Assembly: GCA_002428265.1 (NCBI GenBank)
Contig: DIUR01000034.1
Location: forward strand, 1 to 64,000
Length of the DNA: 64,000 nucleotides
Direction: 5' to 3'
Source of the DNA: Bacteriovoracaceae bacterium UBA6153
Lineage (GTDB): Bacteria > Bdellovibrionota > Bacteriovoracia > Bacteriovoracales > Bacteriovoracaceae
Shown: positions 1 to 6,436 of the stretch, one piece after another
Layout of the letters: each line of letters begins with the position of its first letter
How positions within the stretch are numbered: the stretch's first letter is position 1
Program-made: the position numbers and the translations under genes
The notes under the pieces: generated by a model
Told to the model about the DNA's origin: nothing
Databases searched by the model: none
The model's input: the letters and a program-made list of their open reading frames with translations, nothing else

Positions 1-2
1 GT

Positions 3-80
3 CTAGTGAATTGGGGGCCAAAGCAAAATAAAAACAAGGCCCGCGATGCTGTTTACAATGTTCCGCTGCAGTTAGAAAAA
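3..80 (+). CDS. Possible 3' end of a gene cut by the window edge
   Basis: An open frame enters from the left edge and runs to a TGA at 78-80, giving about 25 codons that end in VPLQLEK. No start is inside the window, so nothing can be said about function. It could be the tail of a real gene or a chance open frame; its short length makes this uncertain. The next 320 bases (81-400) hold no gene I can support, only AT-rich sequence before the next start. Confidence 0.25.
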
Positions 81-400
81 TGATTGAAATGTTAAAGTAA
101 CGCTAATTTCAAATATAGTGGTTTTATATTTCATAGGTGCCGAAGATAAATTGGGCACATATGAATGTCTATTTTTAGAAATAAGATTTGCCAGCGTCTG
201 AATTTGTAAACAATAAGTTAAAGATATTTATATCCTATGAAGAAAACTCTTTTAGTACAATAAAGAAAATTTATAATGGAACATATGGTGAATTCATTAA
301 GATCAACTTTTTTTAGTCACAAAACTCTTTCAAATAGTGTATACATCGATAGTCGGTATCTAGATGTTTGCGCATGAATTTTTAGCTTAGGAAAGTGATT

Positions 401-649
401 ATGGATGTACTAATTTTATGTAAAGATTGTGGTGAACAGTTTGGTACTGATCGATCAAATAAGAAGATCAATACAATTTTAGAGCTAGCGAATTCATCTA
501 AAAATATTTCAATGCAGTTTTCTGAATGTATGGGAGTGTGCCCTGCTGGAAAAATTTGTACCATCAGATTATTCGGTAATCAAATCAACTCTATGGAAAA
601 AATGTCGCTTCATCCAGATGAAATCTGCAAAATCCTTAGTAACAGATAG
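401..649 (+). CDS. Small thioredoxin-like [2Fe-2S] / metal-binding protein
   Basis: 82 residues. Cysteines at 7, 10, 43 and 47 (LCKDC near the N-terminus, then ECMGVCPAG) have the spacing seen in thioredoxin-fold [2Fe-2S] ferredoxins and the DUF1636 metal-binding family; extra cysteines are at 53 and 76. The start chosen is the ATG at 401, six bases after AGGAAAG; a GTG six bases upstream would overlap that ribosome site. It is followed 53 bases later by another cysteine-rich protein and then by copper genes, so a role in iron-sulfur or copper handling is likely. The exact function is not known from sequence. Confidence 0.7.
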   Translation: MDVLILCKDCGEQFGTDRSNKKINTILELANSSKNISMQFSECMGVCPAGKICTIRLFGNQINSMEKMSLHPDEICKILSNR

Positions 650-702
650 CACTTCCGTGTACTACCTATTTTAAAATGAAAGAAAGATTGTGAGGTATCA
701 TT

Positions 703-1158
703 ATGAGTTGTTGTGATTCTAATACTCAAAAAGAAAGGATTGAGTTTGTTTGCCCAAAATGTTCTCAGATGGGAAGTTCAGTCGAGATTATAACCTTGCG
801 CTCTCTTTTACATGATAAAGTACAGATGAACATTATTGAGAATGCCCATTATAAATATTGCAAAACCAGTGACTGCGATGTTTCCTATTATTTTAAAAAT
901 AGTTATTTTAAAATAAAAGATTTAAAAGTTAAAGCAACGCACAAGAACCAAGATCTTAATGTCTTTGTTTGTTATTGCTTTAAATATACGAGAGAGTCCA
1001 TTTTGAATGATATCAAAACGAATGGTGGAACTAATGCATTAAAAGACATTAAAAAAAAGATGAAAAATCCTGGATGTTTTTGTGAAAAAAGTAACCCACA
1101 AGGGAATTGTTGTCTTGGGAATGTGACAGCTTGGATAAATCAGGTGAAGGCAAATTAA
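703..1158 (+). CDS. CopZ N-terminal-domain-like zinc / [2Fe-2S] metallochaperone-associated protein
   Basis: 151 residues with twelve cysteines: C3/C4, C17/C20, C53/C58, C90/C92, C125/C127 and C136/C137. The arrangement (a CPKC zinc site with C53/C58, then CYC and CFC plus a late CC for a BFD-like [2Fe-2S] site) resembles the N-terminal domain of Archaeoglobus CopZ, which binds Zn and a [2Fe-2S] cluster and is thought to reduce Cu(II) before handing it to the C-terminal chaperone domain. That C-terminal HMA domain is absent here. GAGG lies eight bases before the ATG. Its copper neighbours (cupredoxin, CsoR) support a copper role, but activity is inferred. Confidence 0.75.
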   Translation: MSCCDSNTQKERIEFVCPKCSQMGSSVEIITLRSLLHDKVQMNIIENAHYKYCKTSDCDVSYYFKNSYFKIKDLKVKATHKNQDLNVFVCYCFKYTRESILNDIKTNGGTNALKDIKKKMKNPGCFCEKSNPQGNCCLGNVTAWINQVKAN

Positions 1159-1285
1159 TTTTAGCTTAATACAATTCTCGTAACATTCAGTATCATCAAA
1201 CACTCTAATCAACCTTTACACTCACAACTGTCACAATTAATCTACAGGCGGCGTATTCAAGTAGAACTGGCTTGGTGTAAATTAT

Positions 1286-1431
1286 ATGTATAAACTATCT
1301 TATTCATTCTATTTTCTATCGGACTCAGTTCTCTGTCCTACGCAGAGCAAGAATTGAATTTTGAAGAGTTTTTGGCAACAAGTCCCCCCACGATCAAAGA
1401 AAAAAACCAAAACCAGAGGAGGTTTAAATGA
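1286..1431 (+). pseudogene. Small secreted protein frame with a one-base frameshift near its start
   Basis: From 1294 to the TGA at 1429-1431 an open frame reads as a typical signal peptide and mature start (ILFILFSIGLSSLSYAEQE, then an acidic and basic tail). It has no start codon of its own: an in-frame TAA sits at 1291. ATG TAT AAA at 1286 is one base out of frame; adding one A to the AAA run would give MYKTILF and a 48-residue protein. Its stop overlaps the ATG of the cupredoxin gene (ATGA), the usual look of translational coupling, so it was probably a real operon member. It could be a real mutation or a sequence error. Confidence 0.5.
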
Positions 1432-1760
1432 AATACTTATTTATTACTTTAGCAATTACTTTTCAACTTTTGAATGTGGCAATTGCTTCGACCAATAAAC
1501 AAACAATCAATATTGCAGTAACTGAAAAAGGTTTTGAACCAGCGACTCTAAAGGTTGCGCCAAACCAAGAGATCAGCCTTGCCTTTACAAGAAAAACAGA
1601 CTCAACATGTGCAACCGAAATTATTTTTCCAGCACAAAAAATTAAAAAGGAACTTCCTTTGAATAAAGCCGTGACAATAAATCTTGGTATACTTAAAAAG
1701 GGTGAAGTTAGTTTTAGTTGTGGAATGAATATGGTTAATGGAGTTATTAACGTTCAATAA
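1428..1760 (+). CDS. Periplasmic cupredoxin-domain protein
   Basis: 110 residues: a signal peptide (about 1-20, cleaved near IAS) and one cupredoxin-like beta-sandwich. The sequence KGFEPATLKVAPNQEISLAF is typical of Cupredoxin_1 proteins, and likely copper ligands are the Cys of STCATEIIF and the late FSCGMNM segment. AGGAGG lies nine bases before the ATG. It overlaps the end of the broken upstream frame and is followed by a terminator, closing the small copper operon. Likely role: copper binding or tolerance in the periplasm; the ligand set is inferred from family knowledge. Confidence 0.75.
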   Translation: MKYLFITLAITFQLLNVAIASTNKQTINIAVTEKGFEPATLKVAPNQEISLAFTRKTDSTCATEIIFPAQKIKKELPLNKAVTINLGILKKGEVSFSCGMNMVNGVINVQ

Positions 1761-1762
1761 GT

Positions 1763-1803
1763 AAAAGGCTGAAGCATTTTTATTTTTCTTTAGCCTTTTT
1801 TAT
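1763..1803 (+). terminator. Rho-independent terminator after the cupredoxin gene
   Basis: AAAAGGCT at 1763-1770 pairs with AGCCTTTT at 1792-1799 and the right arm runs into a T-rich tract. It lies three bases past the cupredoxin stop codon. Confidence 0.65.
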
Positions 1804-1871
1804 TATTCAAGATGTTTAGCAATCATATAAAATGGATTCTTTGATCTTCAGTCGGTTTCACGGAGTGTCTC

Positions 1872-1946
1872 TTAAGCAGCACAACGGTTTTGTTCAGCAT
1901 ACTCTTTTGGACTCATATATCCACTATAGGTGATATAATTATTGAT
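1872..1946 (-). mobile_element. Remnant of the C-terminus of an IS3-family transposase
   Basis: On the minus strand the frame ending at 1872 reads NNYITYSGYMSPKEYAEQ and stops after RCAA. This matches the end of IS3/IS150-group transposases, where a Y-rich segment leads into GYMSP.EY (the usual RPHS-LGY part is shortened here). Nothing upstream of about 1946 continues the transposase, so only the last 25 or so residues survive. The 3' end points away from csoR. Confidence 0.5.
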
Positions 1947-1969
1947 ACACACATAACCTTGGGTATAAT
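1942..1969 (+). promoter_or_regulatory. Candidate csoR promoter with copper-box-like spacer
   Basis: TTGATA (1942-1947) and TATAAT (1964-1969) are separated by 16 bp, a good sigma-70 promoter 28 bases upstream of the csoR start. The spacer contains TAACC-TT-GGGTA, an imperfect inverted repeat loosely like CsoR operators; this last point is tentative. Confidence 0.5.
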
Positions 1970-1997
1970 AAGGAAGAAGATTTAAAGAAGAGGGAAA

Positions 1998-2336
1998 ATG
2001 GCAAAGAAGAAAACTAACTTGAAAAAAAGGGTGATAGAACCACATACTCATCATAATCATCCAGACCACACACGTCACCTAAAGCAATTGGCGCGTGTTA
2101 GAGGGCAAATTGATGGTATAGAGAAAATGATCCTAGAAGAACGGTACTGCATAGATATCATTAACCAGCTTAAATCGATAAGTGCAGGCGTAAAAGTAAT
2201 TGAGTCAGCCATTTTTGAAGCACATCTAAAAAGTTGTGTCCTAGATGCTTTTACTTCAAGTAATAAAGATGAGATTCAGGAAAAAATTATTGAAATTAAT
2301 AAACTTGTCTATGGTTCTAAATCGAAAGGAAAATAA
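1998..2336 (+). CDS. csoR: CsoR-family copper-sensing repressor
   Basis: 112 residues, all-helical CsoR/RcnR family. The Cu(I) ligand set is intact: C51 in RYCIDII, H76 and C80 in AHLKSC, with exactly the C-x24-H-x3-C spacing of Mycobacterium tuberculosis CsoR (C36, H61, C65). The N-terminus carries a His-rich stretch (HTHHNHPDHTRH), common in these proteins. AGAGGG lies shortly before the ATG. It probably represses copper-tolerance genes nearby and perhaps itself, being released by Cu(I). The nearest copper genes lie immediately upstream on the same strand. Confidence 0.85.
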   Translation: MAKKKTNLKKRVIEPHTHHNHPDHTRHLKQLARVRGQIDGIEKMILEERYCIDIINQLKSISAGVKVIESAIFEAHLKSCVLDAFTSSNKDEIQEKIIEINKLVYGSKSKGK

Positions 2337-2389
2337 TCCTTTCTGTATATAAAACTCTCATTCAGAATCAATTGCAGGTAAAAACACAA

Positions 2390-2995
2390 TCAAGCAACGG
2401 CCAAAGCCACTGATTGAAAAAACAACATAGCTTTTTTATCTTTCTCTTGAACAATATCGTCGTTAATTTTTAGCACGATTGCCTTTACAACTTCAGTTTC
2501 ATTTTTGAAGTTTGAATAAATTCTAATATCTTTTAATTCATTAAGAATTTTTTCATCGATCTTCACAGACAATCTGTTGGTAGACTTTACGTTATCCATA
2601 AGGGCAGAGTTTTCGTAAACTTTTAATAATTTATTTATCGCCTTCGGATCATTGTGGTGACTATGAATATAATATTTAATTAAAAAATTCACGAGCGAAC
2701 TAGTGTACTCTCCACCAATTTTAATAGAGGCATTCGCTAAAATATCATTCAAATGCTGAGGTATTCTGACCTCAAGAGGCTTTTTCTCTTTATGTAATGC
2801 CTCTTTAACATAAGGAGCTGATTGCTGAGGAACTGAAACAACCTTCTCACATATTGAGCACACACCTGCTAAGATATTCTTTGCAATCGCTGATGAGCCC
2901 TTTATCGGAACGTCTCTGGTAATAAACGTAGTTTCAACCATTCCACAATCTGGGCAGATGGCCTTTGATTTATCGCCTTCTTTATAAATTTTCAT
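2390..2995 (-). CDS. Zinc-ribbon protein with two ribbon-helix-helix-like segments
   Basis: 201 residues. A zinc ribbon is formed by C14/C17 (CPDC) and C46/C49 (CSIC). Two later segments each have the strand-helix-helix look of RHH DNA-binding domains: about 74-112 (LEVRIPQHLNDIL onward) and about 141-178 (LSVKIDEKILNELKD onward). Two RHH units in one chain would make a single-chain version of what is normally a dimer. Directly upstream is a perfect 8-bp-arm palindrome that could be its own operator. I do not recognise a named family; transcriptional regulator or antitoxin-like protein is an inference. No adjacent toxin is visible on this strand. Confidence 0.55.
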   Translation of the reverse strand: MKIYKEGDKSKAICPDCGMVETTFITRDVPIKGSSAIAKNILAGVCSICEKVVSVPQQSAPYVKEALHKEKKPLEVRIPQHLNDILANASIKIGGEYTSSLVNFLIKYYIHSHHNDPKAINKLLKVYENSALMDNVKSTNRLSVKIDEKILNELKDIRIYSNFKNETEVVKAIVLKINDDIVQEKDKKAMLFFQSVALAVA

Positions 2996-3037
2996 AAATT
3001 ACCTACTCGCTTATGTAGTTAAATTTTCCTCGGCCAA

Positions 3038-3059
3038 CTGTACGATACTTTTCGTACAG
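3038..3059. promoter_or_regulatory. 22-bp palindrome, probable operator of the zinc-ribbon regulator
   Basis: CTGTACGA (3038-3045) and TCGTACAG (3052-3059) are perfect inverted arms with a 6-bp spacer, 43 bases upstream of the start codon at 2995 (minus strand). There is no T-run, so a protein-binding site is more likely than a terminator. Confidence 0.55.
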
Positions 3060-3154
3060 ATGACCGATTTCTTTAAATAATTCAACTAAACTACCTTATT
3101 TTTAAGATATCTATGATTTTGATGACTTAGATATCTCCTACTTACATATTTTTG

Positions 3155-3185
3155 AATATTTCGAATATTGCTAATATTTCGAATA
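3155..3185. repeat. Tandem 13-bp operator-like repeats upstream of the HTH/PIN module
   Basis: AATATTTCGAATA occurs at 3155-3167 and again at 3173-3185, an 18-bp period (under two helical turns). Each copy is nearly symmetric around TTCGAA. They end 40 bases before the antitoxin start, the usual place for autoregulatory sites of a toxin-antitoxin operon. Confidence 0.55.
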
Positions 3186-3225
3186 AATGTTACGATAAGA
3201 ATAAGTAGTTTCCTTGGAGGAATTT

Positions 3226-3696
3226 ATGTCTTCAACAGCATTGGCCTATTCAAATAATCTTTCTGAAAAAGAACGCAAAAATGCTCGTCGTGGAGTAGTG
3301 GCCATAGAGTCTCTTAAATTAGATTTTTCAACAAAAAAAGAGCAAGAAAGTACAATTGAACTCACCTTTGAAAATCAGGAGATAGAACTTCCAAAAAAAG
3401 CCCTGCCAATTCTTCAAGAAATATTGAGTATGATGGCCCAAGGTAAAATTATAAGTTTTGAGGAACCCTCGGAGGAAATGACAACACAGGAAGCCGCAGA
3501 CTTTCTCAATGTTTCACGTCCTTATTTTATTAAATTACTTGAACAGAAAAAAATATCATTTCACAAAGTCGGAAATCGTAGAAAAGTTCTTACGGCTGAC
3601 GTTGTCGCTTATAAAGAAAAAATTAAAGTTAATAGAGAGAAAGGATTAACAAAACTAGCGGCTCTCTCTCAAGAGATGGAAGGAGAAGACTATTAA
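3226..3696 (+). CDS. Antitoxin with excisionase-type helix-turn-helix
   Basis: 156 residues from the ATG at 3226; GGAGG six bases upstream rules out the TTG at 3214, which lies within the same region before the ribosome site. An acidic N-terminal half is followed by a MerR/excisionase-like HTH (TTQEAADFLNVSRPYFIKLL, then KVGNRRKVLTADV) at about residues 85-135. This pairing of an excisionase-family HTH antitoxin with a PIN_3-type toxin is well known. Its stop codon overlaps the toxin start. It should bind the repeats at 3155-3185 and neutralise the PIN nuclease. Confidence 0.8.
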   Translation: MSSTALAYSNNLSEKERKNARRGVVAIESLKLDFSTKKEQESTIELTFENQEIELPKKALPILQEILSMMAQGKIISFEEPSEEMTTQEAADFLNVSRPYFIKLLEQKKISFHKVGNRRKVLTADVVAYKEKIKVNREKGLTKLAALSQEMEGEDY

Positions 3697-4306
3697 ACCA
3701 GTCGTTATTGCCGTAATTGATGCTAATATCCTTTATCAGGCAGCTATTCGTGATTTATTAATGAATCTCATTACCTTTGATGCCTTTCAAGGAAAATGGT
3801 CAGATGATATCCATCGCGAATGGACAACTCACCTTGTTGCCAATGGTAAAGATAAAAAGAAAGTCCTTCGAACCAAAAAATTAATGGATAAGCATTTTCC
3901 TGATGCAAAAGTTTCCTATTATAAAAAACTAATTAAAACCTTAACTCTTCCTGATCCTGACGATCGCCATGTTCTTGCCGTCGCTATCAAGAGTCATGCG
4001 AGTTTTATCATTACAGATAATTTAAAGGATTTTCCAAAAAAACATCTACCTGTGAATATTCAAGCTATTTCCATTGATAATTTTCTTCTAGAAATTTCTC
4101 AAAAATCACCGTTAAAAGTCATTGAAGCAATCAAGTATCATAGAAACACACTCAAGAATCCCCCGTATAGCGTTGATGAATATATTGAGGCCAGAAAAAA
4201 TGAAAACCTAAAAGGCTTGTGGTCTTTCTTAAAGAGCACAAAAAAGCCATCTAGCGTCACGAGTATTCTCAAGCTCAATAGAAACTGGCACTTCTCGCGG
4301 TTCTAA
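3692..4306 (+). CDS. PIN-domain toxin (VapC-like, PIN_3), apparently AUU-initiated
   Basis: 204 residues if started at ATT 3692-3694. The family N-terminus (VVIAVIDANILYQAAIRDLL) carries the first catalytic Asp (VIDAN) and lies upstream of the first ATG at 3761, so that ATG cannot be the true start. The frame has no ATG, GTG or TTG between an in-frame TAG near 3660 and 3761. ATT at 3692 shares bases with the antitoxin stop (TATTAA) and sits six bases after AAGGAG. Later acidic motifs LPDPDDRH and FIITDNLKDFP match the PIN active site. Likely an RNase toxin. The tail after about residue 150 is longer than minimal VapC. Confidence 0.75.
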   Translation: MKPVVIAVIDANILYQAAIRDLLMNLITFDAFQGKWSDDIHREWTTHLVANGKDKKKVLRTKKLMDKHFPDAKVSYYKKLIKTLTLPDPDDRHVLAVAIKSHASFIITDNLKDFPKKHLPVNIQAISIDNFLLEISQKSPLKVIEAIKYHRNTLKNPPYSVDEYIEARKNENLKGLWSFLKSTKKPSSVTSILKLNRNWHFSRF

Positions 4307-4796
4307 TACGGTTCTAAAATTCCTAAAAATGGGTAAAAATCGAACATTGTGGATAACAAAGGTGAATCTAAAACTTGATGTTAAGGCTTCGATTTGATTG
4401 CCTTTTTTTGATAAATACTGTTACATGGTGTGATTGGTAGAAAGTGGATTTTTCGATCTCGTCTCGGGCACCATTTTTTCTCTTCTTCTATTATCCATAG
4501 TTATTTACTTTTATCAAAACTATTCATATTACTTTTTTAATTGTGTTAACTGAACATAAAATGAAACCCAAATCCTTCACTAACTTTTTCAAACTCAATC
4601 TTTTGACGTTTCTGTCACAAAAATCCAAACCAATGTCCTTCGCATCGGCTTATCGTTGATCGTTATTTCTTTTACCCTCGCTTTTTGCCACCTATTTTTC
4701 TCTCTGACAGGCAATTCTTCAGAGTCAGAGCTTTGCGTGTACAAAGCTCTCCGATACATCTCTAAATAGTGTGCCTTGTAGTTTCGAACGGTAGTG
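4307..4796. other. 490-bp noncoding stretch between the PIN toxin and the IS element
   Basis: No supported gene. It holds the truncated terminator-like repeat at 4457-4479 and a hairpin with 9-bp perfect arms (AGAGCTTTG 4727-4735, CAAAGCTCT 4742-4750), which competes with a second possible stem (CTCTGAC / GTCAGAG at about 4702-4731). No T-run follows the hairpin. The role is unknown. Confidence 0.4.
4457..4479 (+). repeat. Half copy of the terminator-like repeat found after vapC
   Basis: 23 bases ending CGGGCACCATTTTTT are identical to 10216-10238, where they form the right arm and T-run of a strong terminator. Here the left arm (TGGTGCCCGAGA in the intact copy) is degraded to TGGTGTGATTGG at about 4436, so the hairpin is broken. 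Both copies lie downstream of a PIN toxin gene. Confidence 0.6.
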
Positions 4797-6226
4797 CTGA
4801 TTTAGTTTTAACTATATTTGAATGTTAAAGAACTATGTCTTGAAACCAGGAAATTTTCCTCGCCTCAAGCGACTTGCATCTACTGTTACAAAATTCATTT
4901 TTCTCCTGACCGCTTCCACCTCCTTTAAAACGTATTCCATCATACGAATCTCAATCGAACGGGCGTGTGTTATTACTTCGCCCGCTATCGTCACTAATTT
5001 CTTTCTTGTCGTCTTAACAAAACAACCTGTTTCATTGATTGAAAACGAAGCATATCTCATAAGATTGTATGCAATGATTCCTGCGACTCCCCAGACATTG
5101 TTTGCCTTCAAACTCATGCAAGGGAAGTGGTGAAAATCCATTCCATTTTTAAGGTCTTTGATGTTGTTTTCGACCTGAGATCTCTTGCGATAAAATTTCA
5201 AAATATGTTCGTTACTCATTTCGCTTTCACTCATGTCCGTTACAACGGCATAATAGTGGTAAGGATACTTATCTTCCTTCGTTGGATTCAACCTAAGGTT
5301 CCGAATAAAAACAACTCGAAGAAATCCTCTTCCTCCTGCAAGTCCTTTTAGTGGATATAAACACGATCCAATCTCACACTTATCTGAATCAAAAAACTGC
5401 AACCTCGTCTTCTGCCATCTGATATGCCGACGATTCTTCGTCAGCACCGACGACCAAACATTTTCTTTAAGACAGATTACAAAATTGCAATTTTGATTAA
5501 GGCAAACATAGTAGATTTCAGAAGAAGAGTAAGCTGAATCTGCTCTAAAATACTTTTTAACATCAGATGGAAAAACTTTGAGTGCTTGATAAAGCATTTC
5601 AGGAGCGTCAGCTGCTGAATGCGTGTTTCCTTTGCGGAGTTTAAACCCATAACAAATTCCCTTATCATCAAAAAGGTTTTGAGAATTTAAACATGGAAAT
5701 TTTTGATAACCACAATCCACTCCTTCTGACTTTACTCCATACTGGCGATGATCACTTGAATCCATAGTCAAAATAACTTTGTAAGTACTCGGTTCAAGTA
5801 TTTTACGCATGGCCCACCCGAGAGCAGGAAAAAGTTCTTGAAGAAGTTCGACCTTCCGAGGTTTAAAACTTCTAAGAAAATTTCCAAGAGTAATTGATGA
5901 AGGGGAACTTGTGAGTTTTGAGAACAAAGGATCTTCGCCAAACCAATCGAAATCATCGAGACAATCAAACCCAGCAACAAATCCCAAGATTAGTGCGTAG
6001 AATTTATTCCAGCTTGAAAAGCCACGATCACGTTTTTTTATTGGTAGGTGCATGCTTACTAAGTTCTTGATTTCCATTTTATGAATCAGATCGTCAAAAA
6101 TTTTTAATCCAGAAAATGAAGTCAGGGTCTTGGCATTTTGGGTAAAATTGATAGATAGTTTATTCATAAGAAGGCTTTGTTTTTGTAAAAATTGTTTCGT
6201 GGTAGAAAAAATTTAAACTAACTCAG
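4797..6226 (-). mobile_element. IS1380-family insertion sequence
   Basis: About 1.43 kb containing a full-length transposase. The left end begins CTGATTTAGTTTTAAC (4797 on) and the right end, read inwards on the minus strand from 6226, begins CTGAGTTAGTTTAAAT: 11 of the first 12 bases match, so these are probably the terminal inverted repeats. I see no convincing target-site duplication: the bases outside are AGTG on the left and GCCT on the right. The exact ends are therefore provisional. Confidence 0.65.
4833..6167 (-). CDS. IS1380-family DDE transposase
   Basis: 444 residues, full length for the family. Catalytic residues appear intact: D136 in LTMDSSDHRQYG, D210 in YFRADSAYSS and E333 in RKRSQVENNIKDLKNG. 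The segment SQNLFDDKGICYGFKLRKG is typical of IS1380 transposases, which cut and paste DNA through an RNase H fold. There is no internal stop, so the element may be active. The gene lies between imperfect inverted repeats and separates the PIN module from the nitric oxide reductase locus. Confidence 0.9.
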   Translation of the reverse strand: MNKLSINFTQNAKTLTSFSGLKIFDDLIHKMEIKNLVSMHLPIKKRDRGFSSWNKFYALILGFVAGFDCLDDFDWFGEDPLFSKLTSSPSSITLGNFLRSFKPRKVELLQELFPALGWAMRKILEPSTYKVILTMDSSDHRQYGVKSEGVDCGYQKFPCLNSQNLFDDKGICYGFKLRKGNTHSAADAPEMLYQALKVFPSDVKKYFRADSAYSSSEIYYVCLNQNCNFVICLKENVWSSVLTKNRRHIRWQKTRLQFFDSDKCEIGSCLYPLKGLAGGRGFLRVVFIRNLRLNPTKEDKYPYHYYAVVTDMSESEMSNEHILKFYRKRSQVENNIKDLKNGMDFHHFPCMSLKANNVWGVAGIIAYNLMRYASFSINETGCFVKTTRKKLVTIAGEVITHARSIEIRMMEYVLKEVEAVRRKMNFVTVDASRLRRGKFPGFKT

Positions 6227-6363
6227 GCCTTTTTCATCTTGCATGGCCGTAGACACAGGGCCGGATAATCAGGACATTTGGTGAGAAGGAAAATTGGAGG
6301 GTTCTCCAATGAAGAAACTTTTTTCTAATTAAGTTACTGAAGGATTAACTTTAAAGAAAAGAT

Positions 6364-6391
6364 CCCCACCGGAAAAAATATCCGGTAGGGC
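6364..6391 (-). terminator. Probable terminator of the nitric oxide reductase gene
   Basis: CCCACCGGA and TCCGGTAGGG at about 6365-6390 form a GC-rich stem with a single bulge, 46 bases past the norZ stop. On the minus strand the hairpin is followed by ATCTTTTCTTT, a moderate T-tract. Confidence 0.5.
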
Positions 6392-6436
6392 TCAATTCTG
6401 AATGCTTTAAAAAAGTTATCCATATAGTCTTTTAAG

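Noticed and set aside
1872..2078. Whole 68-codon minus-strand frame as a gene
   Set aside because: Only its last 25 or so codons look like a transposase; the first part is antisense to csoR and has no meaning of its own.
4822..5351. Two plus-strand open frames across the IS element
   Set aside because: They lie antisense to the intact IS1380 transposase and have no ribosome sites or family features.
4793..6230. Four-base target-site duplication of the IS
   Set aside because: Left flank AGTG and right flank GCCT do not match, and shifting the ends by one or two bases does not help.
6294..6311. Hairpin ATTGGAGGG-TTCTCCAAT as a regulatory RNA
   Set aside because: Short stem, no T-run, no gene oriented to use it; probably chance.
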